The notes below the pieces were generated by a model. It was not told the DNA's origin and made no database searches. It saw only the letters and a list, made by a program, of their open reading frames with translations. 64,000 nt of DNA. It comes from Deltaproteobacteria bacterium UBA6601. Lineage in GTDB: Bacteria; Myxococcota_A; UBA796; UBA9615. This document shows positions 18,601 through 26,602 of this stretch, one piece after another. The stretch spans positions 15,078-79,077 of the forward strand of contig DJIF01000092.1 of assembly GCA_002433485.1 (NCBI GenBank). The letters are read 5' to 3'. Each line of letters begins with the position of its first letter. Positions within the stretch are counted from its first letter, which is position 1. Position numbers and translations under genes: made by a program.

Positions 18601-19613
18601 TGACCAACGGAGAGGAAGTCGCAGAGGGCAGCGACCCCTTTGACACCGACAGCGACGGCGATGGCATTACTGACGACGTAGAAGGGCTCCATGACAGCGA
18701 TGGCGACGGGCTTGCCGATGCCATCGATAACGACAGCGATGGCGACGGCATCCCCGACCAGGTCGAGGGAAATACCGACAGCGACGGTGACGAAACCCCC
18801 AACTACCTGGATCTTGACAGCGACAACGACGGGATCAGCGACGCGCAGGAGGGCGACGGTGATGACGACGGCGACGGCGTCCCTAACTTCCTCGATCCGG
18901 ACGCAGTGGTGGACAATGACAGCGACGATGACGGCCTGAGTGACGACGAAGAGCTCAACCTGGGAACTGACCCTGACGACCCGGACACTGACAACGACGG
19001 CCTGCTCGACGGCCAGGAATCCGCCGAAGACAGCGATGGTGATGGCCTGTCCAACCCGCTGGACCGGGACGACGACGGCGACGGCATCCTGACCGGCTTC
19101 GAGATCAACTTCGAGCGGGACTTCGATGGCGATGGAGTTCCCAACCACCTCGACACGGATAGCGATGATGACGGCATCCCCGACAGTGAGGAAGGAATCA
19201 GCGATGCGGACGGCGACGGCATGCCCAACTTCCTCGATCTGGACGCCGACGGCGACGGAGAGGAAGACGCGCTAGAGGGTGTCGACGATGTTGACGGCGA
19301 TGGCCAGCCAAACTACCTGGACGGCGATGACCTCGATGGCCCACTGGGCGACCCCGACGGGGACGGGCTGAACAATGCGGACGAACAACGCTGGCGCACC
19401 GACCCCCTCGACCCCGACACCGACGACGACGGAGTCAACGATGGCGATGAGGTTCTGGCCGGGACCAACCCGCACGCCGGCTGTACCTGCAACCTCAGCA
19501 GCTCAGCGGCCCAGCTCCGCCCGAGCCAGTTAGCGATCCTGCTCATGAGCTTAGTGCTGTGGCGACAGCGGCGAGAGGCACCTGGCCGGAGGCGACTGAG
19601 CGGCTTCGCGTAG
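15654..19613 (+). CDS. Giant Asp-rich thrombospondin-type-3 repeat protein with MYXO-CTERM-like tail
   Basis: A signal peptide (residues 1-25, ending ANAQ) is followed by about 1250 residues made almost wholly of Ca-binding-type repeats such as DSDGDGIPDxxE and DxDGDGLSD. These correspond to thrombospondin type 3 / calcium-dependent repeat families. The first third contains Cys pairs (CGDSDGDGCDDC) that may form disulfides. The end has GCTCNLSS, a hydrophobic helix (SQLAILLMSLVLW) and RQRR, matching the MYXO-CTERM sorting signal plan of Cys motif, membrane helix and Arg. A secreted, calcium-stiffened surface rod or stalk is inferred. The ATG at 15654 is preferred over 15633 because it starts the signal peptide. 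Confidence 0.92.
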   Translation: MKKGALQALLTGLLTQLLLVSTANAQEICGNSLDDDDDGLFDCNDNDCAATADEDGDGACDVTDQFLGNPFQCGDSDGDGCDDCGPPGLTFDPSVDGFDTDGDGICNVGDDNDDGDPFPDALESDCLTDPLTFDTVLPDNDFDVDGPPAPLTCPMADTSSCGCDALDDDDDNDGVLDVDELLCGSDPIRAPQDLDGDFLPDLGPPAAPCQPGGILPCMPLDADNDGICEPAVDTCVDADGDGVGNGNLGNSGCTTQMTDSDDNPATGGSVCGDSDNDGCDDCSLGSFNPGLDGQDSDADGVCDLSDSAVSDPNSCGDSDGDGCDDCSSGSFNPAGDGSDNDGDGLCDSGDPDDDNDGWDDVDEPPCGTDPLNPASVPGDSDSDGICDLLDGCGSGDGDGDGICDDVDTCIDGDGDGVGTSTSASNSSACLTTMLDSDDNSATSCGNSDGDSCDDCISGSFAPLQDGPDFEGDGLCDASDPDDDNDGISDTIEGSGDEDGDGIPNVHDDDSDGDGISDAIEGSGDADSDGTPNFLDLDSDGDTIPDSEEGSADPDGDGLGNFVDTNSDGENSNDTLDYNNNQDLDGDNIPDYRDIDDFDGPNSDTDCDGVPNSIELDFGSDPNDPDTDGDGVADGVEWAIPACDYCDPNSNCGCTTSMNQCTSAPMDSDGSGLADVFDDDDDDDGIPSAIEGNGDSDGDGIPNHLDLDSDGDGIDDSDEGDGDSDGDGIPNFLDEDSDGDGVLDADEDPNADSDGDGTPDFLDPDDSDGGSGDFDGDGLSNADENDAGSDPADDDSDDDGIPDGIDGTGDADGDGIINALDLDSDGDGISDATEGISDSDGDGIPAFLDPDSDGDGILDGEEDDDGDGLNNAIEDSVGSDPSDDDSDGDGLSDGTEGIGDSDGDGIPDLLDPDSDDDGISDEVEGDGDGDGDGIPNFVDPDSDNNGIADADEDPSLDSDDDGVPDPFDPNDSDGPDADYDGDGLTNGEEVAEGSDPFDTDSDGDGITDDVEGLHDSDGDGLADAIDNDSDGDGIPDQVEGNTDSDGDETPNYLDLDSDNDGISDAQEGDGDDDGDGVPNFLDPDAVVDNDSDDDGLSDDEELNLGTDPDDPDTDNDGLLDGQESAEDSDGDGLSNPLDRDDDGDGILTGFEINFERDFDGDGVPNHLDTDSDDDGIPDSEEGISDADGDGMPNFLDLDADGDGEEDALEGVDDVDGDGQPNYLDGDDLDGPLGDPDGDGLNNADEQRWRTDPLDPDTDDDGVNDGDEVLAGTNPHAGCTCNLSSSAAQLRPSQLAILLMSLVLWRQRREAPGRRRLSGFA
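15900..19470 (+). repeat. Tandem degenerate 18-39 bp coding repeats (GACAGCGACGGCGACGGC core)
   Basis: The DNA under the repeat protein recurs with a GACAGCGACGGCGACGGCAT-type core many tens of times, with third-position variation. Spacing follows the protein repeat, not a constant unit, so this is coding repetition. Long open frames on the opposite strand here (Ser/Pro-rich) result from the biased codons. Confidence 0.85.
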
Positions 19614-19632
19614 AGGCTGCTACCTTCCACAG

Positions 19633-21264
19633 GTGGACCGCGAATCCAAGCGCGCTCTGTTCTGGAGCGCCCAATTATCTGGCCTGGCGCTTGCCTGGCG
19701 TTCCTGGCTGTCGCTGCGGTTCTGGGGCCACGAAGAGGAAGACTGGGCGAATCTGATCCACAGCGCACGAATCAGCGAAGCGCTGCAGTCGGGGACTGCC
19801 TTCGGCGCCGAGTTCAGCGAGCTGATTGACCTTGAGCACATGCCCCTGTTCACCTGGCTCTGTGCTGGCCTGACCCTGCTCGTCGGAGATCCGCGTAGCG
19901 CTGCCCTTATGGTTGCCGGCACCATGGGAGCCTTGAGTGTAGGGCTCGTGACATGGATCGGCTGGCGCTGGCTGTCACCACTTGCCGGCCTTACCGCCGG
20001 ATTGCTGCTCTGCTTCCAGCCAGAATCAGCGCTCTACGCAGCCACGCCGTTGCGCGAGTCAACCTACGCGGCGCTCATGCTGGCTGGAGTCGCACTTATC
20101 GGCGAGCGCCGTGGAGTGGCTGGCGGTCTGACCCTGTCGCTGGCCTTTTTGTGCCGCTTCAACATCGCCTTCTCACTGCTACCCGCGCTGGCTGGCTTGG
20201 GCCTCTGGCAGCTCCGCAAGAGGCAGGCTAGCGAGGACCAGAGGGACGCCCAGGCAGCACTTACTGGGGCTGCCCTGGTGACCATCACGGTGCTGGCCTG
20301 GGTCCTCTACTACCAACAGCACTCCGAAGGAGGAGACTGGCGGTTCTGGGCAGGTGTCATGGACCGCAATGCGGGCAATGCAGTCACCGACCTCTTTCCC
20401 ATGGAGCGGCTGCAGGCGATCGCCCTTGCTGTGTTCGGTCTGTGGGGCTGGATCGTTCCAGGCCACTTCGGCTGGCTGACTGCCCTACTGGCTCTGTTCG
20501 CCCTGACCCGCTTTGGCAAGCTGCCACGCCAGGGCTACTCGCAGGGTTTCTGGCTGCTGGCAGCTGGGCTATCTACCTTCGCCCTGCTCACGATCACAGC
20601 GCTGGTCAGCGCCTACCCCCCAAGCCACAACCTGTACTGGAAGTGGCTGTGCCCATCAGTCCCCTACCTGGCCCTGCTGGCCGGACACGGCAACGCAGAG
20701 CTGGTAGCACGACTCAAGAGCCACACACCACAAGGCTCGGCACCACTCATAGTGGCCATAGCGCTGGTCTTTGCGACCACCGCACCCAGCTACGTGCACC
20801 ACACCCGCAGCCAGCTCAGCCTCAGCGACGAATACGCCGGCAACCAGGTACGGCTGGCACGCTGGGTAGAGCAGCACTGGCCAGCCGGGGCAGCAATAGT
20901 TGGCAGCGACGGCGAGATCGCTCAGCTCTATCTGACCGGCCGGGGCCAGGGCACCCGCAGCCTCGACTGGCTGAGAGCTGCACCTGCCGACGACCCAGCA
21001 GCCCTGGGCCGCTGGCTCATTAGCGAGCGGGTCGCCCTGCTGCTGTGGTTCCATGAAGAATGGACCGGAGCTCGAGAAGTTGCCGGTTTCCTGGCCGAGG
21101 CCAAGCAAATGGAGCTGGTGCCAGGGCTCATCGTCGAACGCATCGGCCAACTTGAGCGCAGCGACGGCGCTGGCTTTACCGCCTTCCAGGTGCTGGGACC
21201 GGATCCGCAGTTCCGACCAGGCCAGCCAGCACCTCTCCTGACCGGTGGCGGCGGCCAGCAATGA
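19633..21264 (+). CDS. PMT-like membrane glycosyltransferase (GT-C fold), first of a tandem pair
   Basis: A GTG start opens a polytopic protein of 543 residues with about ten hydrophobic segments. It has an acidic EEEDW motif after the first segment and a conserved LEHMPLFTWL loop, as in GT-C enzymes of the dolichyl-phosphate-mannose/ArnT type that use lipid-linked sugars. Residues about 400-520 form a soluble C-terminal part. It overlaps the next gene by 4 bp (ATGA), so the two are co-translated. The closest resemblance visible here is to that neighbour (shared EEEDW, LEHMPLFT, YAATPLR, FLCRF). Substrates are unknown. Confidence 0.75.
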   Translation: MDRESKRALFWSAQLSGLALAWRSWLSLRFWGHEEEDWANLIHSARISEALQSGTAFGAEFSELIDLEHMPLFTWLCAGLTLLVGDPRSAALMVAGTMGALSVGLVTWIGWRWLSPLAGLTAGLLLCFQPESALYAATPLRESTYAALMLAGVALIGERRGVAGGLTLSLAFLCRFNIAFSLLPALAGLGLWQLRKRQASEDQRDAQAALTGAALVTITVLAWVLYYQQHSEGGDWRFWAGVMDRNAGNAVTDLFPMERLQAIALAVFGLWGWIVPGHFGWLTALLALFALTRFGKLPRQGYSQGFWLLAAGLSTFALLTITALVSAYPPSHNLYWKWLCPSVPYLALLAGHGNAELVARLKSHTPQGSAPLIVAIALVFATTAPSYVHHTRSQLSLSDEYAGNQVRLARWVEQHWPAGAAIVGSDGEIAQLYLTGRGQGTRSLDWLRAAPADDPAALGRWLISERVALLLWFHEEWTGAREVAGFLAEAKQMELVPGLIVERIGQLERSDGAGFTAFQVLGPDPQFRPGQPAPLLTGGGGQQ

Positions 21265-22880
21265 GCGACGACACCGCCCAGAGAAACACCGACCGAGTGC
21301 TCCCCGGGGCACTGCTACTAGGTCTGTTGGCGGTGGCCTACCGCGCCTGGCTGAGCCGCCGCTACTTCGGCGCCGAAGAGGAAGACTGGGGCAACCTTGG
21401 AATCACATTTGGCACCCTCCAGTCCAACTTCAGCTACGTCGAACTGGAACACATGCCCTTGTTCACCGCACTGGCTGCCCTGGCGACAGCTCTGACCGGC
21501 GACGCCGAACTCGGCGGCGAACTGGTCGCCATCGTCAGCGGTGCGTCCGCGGTGACTCTGGTGGCCTGGATTGGTGGCCGCTGGCTGTCTCCTGTCAGTG
21601 GATTGCTGGCCGCAACACTCCTGATCTTCCAGCCCGATGCGGCACTGTACGCGGCAACCCCGCTGCGGATCTCTACCTACAGCGCCCTATGCCTGCTTGC
21701 GGTTGCAGCCATCGGTGAGCGCAGGACGCTCATCTCTGCACTCGCCCTGTCCCTCGGCTTCCTGTGTCGCTTCGACATCCTGTTCACCGTCGTGCCCGCC
21801 CTGCTCGTGTTCACCGGTCTACAGCGCTTCGTCCAGCGCGACAGCGCAGCATCAGGTCGGGGCACCGCTGCTGGCTACTCCAAACGTGAGTTGCTGTGGT
21901 GCCTGACGCCCTTGGGGCTGGTGGTAGCTAGCTGGTCGGTGTTCTATCGCAGCCAGACGGGAAGTTTCGCGTTCTGGGCCGGAGTCGCACAACGGAACAC
22001 CAGCGAGTACAGCCATCTCTCGCTGAGTAGCCGCCTTGGCCACGGCATCGACACCCTCTGGGGCGTAGCAACCCAGGTCATGCCAGACCACATCGGCTAC
22101 GCGGTCCTGCCGCTGTTCGCCGTGGGACTGGCGCAGCTACTGAAGGGTCGCGCGAACTGCCCCAGGCAAGCCCTCTGGCTCAGCACCTACGTGGGCTGTG
22201 CGCTGCTGTTCTTCGCCGCAACGGTAACGCTCAGCGCCTACCAGCCCGACCACAACCTCTACTGGAAATGGCTGAGCGCACTGGTACCCGGACTGCTCCT
22301 GCTGGCTGCCCACGGGGTAGTGCGGCTGCTGGCGGACATTCTCGAACCGAAAACCACTGCGCGGCTGCTGCTCGCCCTGACCCTGGGACTCGGACTCAGC
22401 GTCGCGACGGGGCTGGACTGGAGCAGCCAGACCCGCAGCCAATTGCAACGCTCGGATCGCTGGTACGGCACCCAGGTCCGATTGATGCGTTGGATCGAGG
22501 CCAACTACCCCGCAGATGTGGGGATCGTGGCGGACCTCATCCCCTCCACCTTTGTCGCTCGCCGCGAGCACAGCATGCGATTTTTCTCCTGGTCCCATCC
22601 GGAGCTGCCCCACGACAGCCCGCAGCAATTCGGACGCTGGCTGCTGGAACAGGACATCGCCATCGTGATCTGGTTCCGGGAGGACTGGGTTGGAGCGAGC
22701 CAAGCAGCGCCCTACCTTCACGGCGGCTGGCCGACAGCTGCAGGGCCAGTTCGCCTCAACCCACTGGCGCGCGAAGACGGCTACGGCTTTATCGCCTACG
22801 AGGTGCTTGGCAATTCCCGCCTCACGCGCCCCACCACCATCAGACCACCCGCCAACGCCGGCGCCGTCAACAGGAATTGA
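21261..22880 (+). CDS. PMT-like membrane glycosyltransferase (GT-C fold), second of a tandem pair
   Basis: A paralogue of the preceding protein: AEEEDWGNL, ELEHMPLFTAL, LYAATPLRISTY, GFLCRFDILF and YQPDHNLYWKWLS recur at matching positions. It is 539 residues with many transmembrane helices and a soluble C-terminal region. It starts within the stop codon of its partner. The pair may act as a heteromer or on two acceptors. Nearest candidate acceptor systems are the surface repeat protein upstream and the envelope glycans; neither link is shown. Confidence 0.75.
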   Translation: MSDDTAQRNTDRVLPGALLLGLLAVAYRAWLSRRYFGAEEEDWGNLGITFGTLQSNFSYVELEHMPLFTALAALATALTGDAELGGELVAIVSGASAVTLVAWIGGRWLSPVSGLLAATLLIFQPDAALYAATPLRISTYSALCLLAVAAIGERRTLISALALSLGFLCRFDILFTVVPALLVFTGLQRFVQRDSAASGRGTAAGYSKRELLWCLTPLGLVVASWSVFYRSQTGSFAFWAGVAQRNTSEYSHLSLSSRLGHGIDTLWGVATQVMPDHIGYAVLPLFAVGLAQLLKGRANCPRQALWLSTYVGCALLFFAATVTLSAYQPDHNLYWKWLSALVPGLLLLAAHGVVRLLADILEPKTTARLLLALTLGLGLSVATGLDWSSQTRSQLQRSDRWYGTQVRLMRWIEANYPADVGIVADLIPSTFVARREHSMRFFSWSHPELPHDSPQQFGRWLLEQDIAIVIWFREDWVGASQAAPYLHGGWPTAAGPVRLNPLAREDGYGFIAYEVLGNSRLTRPTTIRPPANAGAVNRN

Positions 22881-23240
22881 TAGCGCCCATCCACAAGCCT
22901 GACCGCAGGCCCCACCTGCAACCATCAACCTGAGCATCGGGCCCTACTCAAACAGCCAACAAGGCGCCACCTCAACAATGAACTGGGTTGCCGGTGGAGT
23001 GAGGCCAGCAGCTACCGCTGTCCTGGAACCGCGCTGGGCGCGAAGTTCTGTGCTGCGAATCTCAGCTGCCAGCAGCGCCCCCTGATGGGCCGTCCCATGC
23101 ACCTAACAGCGGCTACCCGCAAGCAAGCAATGGCGGCTCTAAGAACAGCTCTGAGAAAAGGATCTGAGCCGGCCTCTGGCTGACCCGGAGCGAATCCCCT
23201 AAAATCTGCGCCTTGCTTCTCGACGGATTGGAGTCCCGCT
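22881..23240. other. Intergenic region upstream of the membrane FHA operon
   Basis: There are 360 bp with no convincing gene. A taaaat box at 23201-23206, 34 bp before the GTG at 23241, could be a -10 element for the downstream five-gene run, but no good -35 hexamer lies at the right distance. I see no hairpin terminator or known RNA element. Confidence 0.4.
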
Positions 23241-24167
23241 GTGTTTCGCAGTCTTCTGGTCGACAATTGGCTGAGGTTCTTCTTCAGTCCCTGTCTCGGC
23301 GCCCTCGGCGGTCTGGTGGCCTGGGCCCTGTACAGCGCCTCGGCGGGCCTCATCGAGTCGCCGATGCTGTCGGACGCCTCGCAGTTTATGTTCATGGGCT
23401 TTGCCATAGCGGTAGCCTGCAACCTGCTGCCCAGCATCCAGGACGGTCAGGGCTTCATGCGCACCTGGCTGTCCGGCTTCAAGGCCGGCGTCGTTGGTGG
23501 CATCTTCGGCCTGCTGGTCGGCCTGCTCATCTACCTGGTCTCTGACCTGGCTGATATGCAAAGCTTCCTCCCCCGACTGATCGCCTGTCTTCTGGTCGGC
23601 ACTCTGGTGGGGCTCTCCTCACGCATTACCTCCCTGGACCGCTACACCGGCCTGGCAACCCTGGGAGGCTTCCTGGGTGGACTGCTGGCAATCCTGATCT
23701 GGGCCATTCTTGAGATGGCCGCAGGAGCGGTGACTACCGCCTACGTTCCGTTACTGGTACCGATGACACTCGGCTTTGGCATCGGCGCGACCACCTATTC
23801 GTTGCCTTCCTTTGTATCAGGGGGAAACCTGACGGTGCTCAGCGGTCAATTCCGTGGCCAAGCCAAAAAGATCCAGGCCGACGACATCCTCATTGGCAAC
23901 AACAAGCGTCAACTGCAGTGGGTGCTTCCCAAATGGGAGGGGGTGCAAGACCCTCATGCACGCATTGAGGTCAAAGCGGAAGGCAAAGGCTACAAGCACA
24001 CCATCCGCAACCTGTGCACCAAGAACGTCATCGTGGTTCGTGACGGCAAGAAGCACCGCATCAAGGCCAAACAGACCATGCCCTTACAGGACGAAGATGT
24101 GCTGGTCTTTGCGACCGGGCGCAACTACGTCAAGGTTCGCTACAACCAGAACACCAGCAAGGATTAG
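23241..24167 (+). CDS. Six-helix membrane protein with C-terminal FHA domain
   Basis: About six Gly/Leu-rich transmembrane segments fill residues 15-180. The C-terminal 110 residues read as an FHA phosphothreonine-binding domain: ILIGNNKRQLQWV, then DPHARIEV with the conserved His, then the NLCTKNVIVV turn and DEDVLVF. The helix count places the FHA domain in the cytoplasm. It is the first gene of a tight plus-strand run (4 bp to the next). In type VI secretion FHA proteins couple kinase signals to injection-machine assembly; the same role is possible here but inferred. Confidence 0.72.
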   Translation: MFRSLLVDNWLRFFFSPCLGALGGLVAWALYSASAGLIESPMLSDASQFMFMGFAIAVACNLLPSIQDGQGFMRTWLSGFKAGVVGGIFGLLVGLLIYLVSDLADMQSFLPRLIACLLVGTLVGLSSRITSLDRYTGLATLGGFLGGLLAILIWAILEMAAGAVTTAYVPLLVPMTLGFGIGATTYSLPSFVSGGNLTVLSGQFRGQAKKIQADDILIGNNKRQLQWVLPKWEGVQDPHARIEVKAEGKGYKHTIRNLCTKNVIVVRDGKKHRIKAKQTMPLQDEDVLVFATGRNYVKVRYNQNTSKD

Positions 24168-24171
24168 CCCG

Positions 24172-25572
24172 ATGAAAGGTCTGCGTTTTGCGTTCCCACT
24201 CCTGACCAGCCTGCTGTTCTGTGGCATGGCATCCGCTGAAGACGAGCCTGCCGCCAGCGAGGACAGCTGCAGCTACCCCACTGAGTTGCTTTGGCACAAC
24301 GAACAGGACCCCGGAAGCTTCCGCCTGGGGGTAAGCGTACTCAACCAGGACCAGCAGCAGATGCCAGGTCTGAAAGCCGCTAACTTCAAGGTCTTTGTCG
24401 ATGAGCAGGAGGTGGACCGAGACAGTAAGTCCTTCCGAGTACAGCAGAGCAAAAACGTCTTCAGCGAGGCCGAAGCTGCGGGAGACGGCAGCGAAGCCAA
24501 GACAGGCGTCGACCCGGTTCATTACGACCTGTACATCGCAGTCGACCTGACCGAATCCATGGCCGAAACCATTGAGATCAAAGGACAAAGCAAGCCGCGC
24601 ACCAAGATCAACTTCGTGGCCAACCGAATCCACGAACTATTCGCCAAAGAGAAGCTGTTCGACGCCAACGACCGGGTTTACCTGTCGGGCTTCACCTCAC
24701 GTCTCGAGGCCGGCTTTATGGGCGAGACGACCGCCGACCGCAAGGCGCTCGCCGATGGTCTCCGGGGCTTACTCCGGTTTACCCCCCAGGGAAGCGACGC
24801 AGCCCTCTATCAGTCCATGGCCTTTAACCTCAAGACCATCCGTGATGGGGCTGAATTCTACAGCGGTAAGGACGAGCGCCGCCAGGCTGTTCTCATCGTC
24901 ATCACCGACAGCTTTAACGGCATGCAGATCAGCGGCAAGCGGCGCATCTCCCGGTGCCGGGACAACGACGGCTTAAGCGAGACTATTCGCGATCAGGTGC
25001 GTGCCACGACCGAAGCCACCCAGGGCAATTTCAAGCTCTACATGCTGGCCATCGGCTCACCAGAGGAAACCCGCCACTATCTTCATGAGGGCAAGCTGAG
25101 CAGCCGCTGTAACATCCGCAGCACTCAACAAGAGGTCGTCGATAAGCGTTCGTTTAAGACCATCACCTCAGAACTTCACAAGGGTAAAGGCGGCTTTGTT
25201 GGTCACCCCGATCCGCTCCGTCTATTGAGCGTCGTTCAGAACCAGTTTGAGAGCCTGCGCAGAGCTTACGAGATCTCTTACACCGCCCCGGAAGGTGTCA
25301 CGCGCCCCAACAAGTTCAAGGTGGCAGTCACCATTGGCGAAGAGACCTGTAGTGACGAAGTGACTGAGGCCTCTGGCTTCATCCGCCAAGCAAAAGCCCA
25401 GGGCAAGACCAAGCCCCAGGAGATCGCTTTCTTACTCGCATCGCTGATCTTCGCGTTCTTTTTCATTCCAAGAAGCTTCGCCAACCTGTCTACTGTATTT
25501 TCCGGCTCGGGAGAGTCCAAACCGAGCCCGCCCAAAGGCAAGAAGAAGAAAAAGAAGCGGCGAAGGAAATAG
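24172..25572 (+). CDS. Exported von Willebrand factor A protein with C-terminal membrane anchor
   Basis: The ATG at 24172 starts a signal peptide (MKGLRFAFPLLTSLLFCGMA, cleavage after SAE or near it). The VWA domain (about residues 115-370) has YIAVDLTES at the MIDAS position, with Thr in place of the first Ser, and VLIVITDSFNG later. A hydrophobic segment (about 422-440, IAFLLASLIFAFFFIP) and a Lys/Arg-rich end anchor the C-terminus in the inner membrane with a short cytoplasmic tail. It is translated 4 bp after the membrane FHA gene, so the two may form an envelope complex. Confidence 0.78.
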   Translation: MKGLRFAFPLLTSLLFCGMASAEDEPAASEDSCSYPTELLWHNEQDPGSFRLGVSVLNQDQQQMPGLKAANFKVFVDEQEVDRDSKSFRVQQSKNVFSEAEAAGDGSEAKTGVDPVHYDLYIAVDLTESMAETIEIKGQSKPRTKINFVANRIHELFAKEKLFDANDRVYLSGFTSRLEAGFMGETTADRKALADGLRGLLRFTPQGSDAALYQSMAFNLKTIRDGAEFYSGKDERRQAVLIVITDSFNGMQISGKRRISRCRDNDGLSETIRDQVRATTEATQGNFKLYMLAIGSPEETRHYLHEGKLSSRCNIRSTQQEVVDKRSFKTITSELHKGKGGFVGHPDPLRLLSVVQNQFESLRRAYEISYTAPEGVTRPNKFKVAVTIGEETCSDEVTEASGFIRQAKAQGKTKPQEIAFLLASLIFAFFFIPRSFANLSTVFSGSGESKPSPPKGKKKKKKRRRK

Positions 25573-25576
25573 ACCC

Positions 25577-26059
25577 ATGTCGAGAGAGAAGCGGGGAGAG
25601 GGAGTCAACCGGCTGCTGCGTCGCGGTGCCGGGCGCGCCCCCAATATCGGCCTCGACCAGCTCCCCCGATCCATTCAGCGGGTCGCTGAGCGAGAACAGG
25701 GCGTGCAGAGCCAGGCTGCCCAGGCTGAAGGCGCAATCAGCCCCCGAGCGGCCTCAACGCCCAGCCATCAAGGCGGACCCGACCTCCGCGGCGATCTGGT
25801 TCGCAAGGTGGTCGAGATGGCGAAAATACACCGCCATCGCGAACTGGTAGAACTGACTCGGGACGAAGCTACGAACAGCAACACCAAGGGCACTTCAGAA
25901 GCCCAAGCCGGTGCCAGTCTGGACGACTGGTACGCTCAGATGAAGGCGAGCGGCCTCTCTGAGGTCGAGATCGAAGAACACATGGCTCAGCGCCTTCGAG
26001 CGGTCCGTAACAGCATGCTGGAGTTCCAGCACCTTCGCTCGACGACAGGAGACTCCTGA
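25577..26059 (+). CDS. Hypothetical protein, 160 residues
   Basis: This is a soluble, charged, largely helical protein without signal peptide or membrane segment. The N-terminal 70 residues are Arg/Gln/Ala-rich and probably disordered; the C-terminal part (DDWYAQMKASGLSEVEIEEHM and on) looks like a helical bundle. It begins 4 bp after the VWA gene and ends next to the following start. I do not recognise a family. A chaperone or adaptor for its neighbours is only a guess from position. Confidence 0.6.
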   Translation: MSREKRGEGVNRLLRRGAGRAPNIGLDQLPRSIQRVAEREQGVQSQAAQAEGAISPRAASTPSHQGGPDLRGDLVRKVVEMAKIHRHRELVELTRDEATNSNTKGTSEAQAGASLDDWYAQMKASGLSEVEIEEHMAQRLRAVRNSMLEFQHLRSTTGDS

Positions 26060-26060
26060 G

Positions 26061-26468
26061 ATGTCAAAAGCAAAACTCATGCCCCTACCCGCAGCGGAGG
26101 CCCCCTCCGAGAGCGCTGTCGCTGTCGGCCCTGAGCCAACCCAGCTCGGCAGCCTCGGCGCCTTTCAGATCTCCATGGAGGGTGATGCAAACGGCGGCAC
26201 CCTGAGCCTCACTCCGCCAACTGGCGAAGCCCTCCATCTGATCATCCAGGGCGACTGCCTCAAGCTGGACTTTCGCGGCCCTCGGCTCGAAGTGGCGGCT
26301 CCCGATGCAGCCATCGCCTTTCGGGGGCGAAGCATCGAGTTACAGGGCTCAGAACGAATCCGTCTGGAGAGCGACCGGGAAGTCGACATCCACTCTGGAG
26401 TCGATGTCGAAGTGCGCGCCGACCATCATGTCAATCTGTGGGGACACGGAGTTCTCGTCGGCGACTGA
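26061..26468 (+). CDS. Small beta-solenoid protein, spike-like
   Basis: There are 135 residues. After about 40 flexible residues, short alternating beta strands repeat (LKLDFRGPRLEVAAPD, IAFRGRSIELQGSE, RIRLESDREVDIHSG, VDVEVRADHHVNLWG), as in the triple-stranded beta-helix of VgrG/gp5 needle tips. It lacks the OB-fold part of a full spike. Within a locus that carries two complete spikes on the other strand, a spike extension, tip adaptor or cargo mount is a reasonable inference. It is separated by 1 bp from the upstream stop. Confidence 0.6.
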   Translation: MSKAKLMPLPAAEAPSESAVAVGPEPTQLGSLGAFQISMEGDANGGTLSLTPPTGEALHLIIQGDCLKLDFRGPRLEVAAPDAAIAFRGRSIELQGSERIRLESDREVDIHSGVDVEVRADHHVNLWGHGVLVGD

Positions 26469-26602
26469 TCGAGCGCTCTGTCAGGGACGAAAGCACTACT
26501 GTTGCCGCCGAACTGAGGCGAGAGTTGACGCCAGCGCTACAGCAACTAGATTGGTGGCTGCACCTTCACCTTCGGCCGTAGCTGGCCGCCCGTGGAACGC
26601 TA

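Noticed and set aside
15900..19470. CRISPR-like or satellite repeat
   Set aside because: Repeat units vary in length and keep a coding frame with no constant repeat-spacer alternation.
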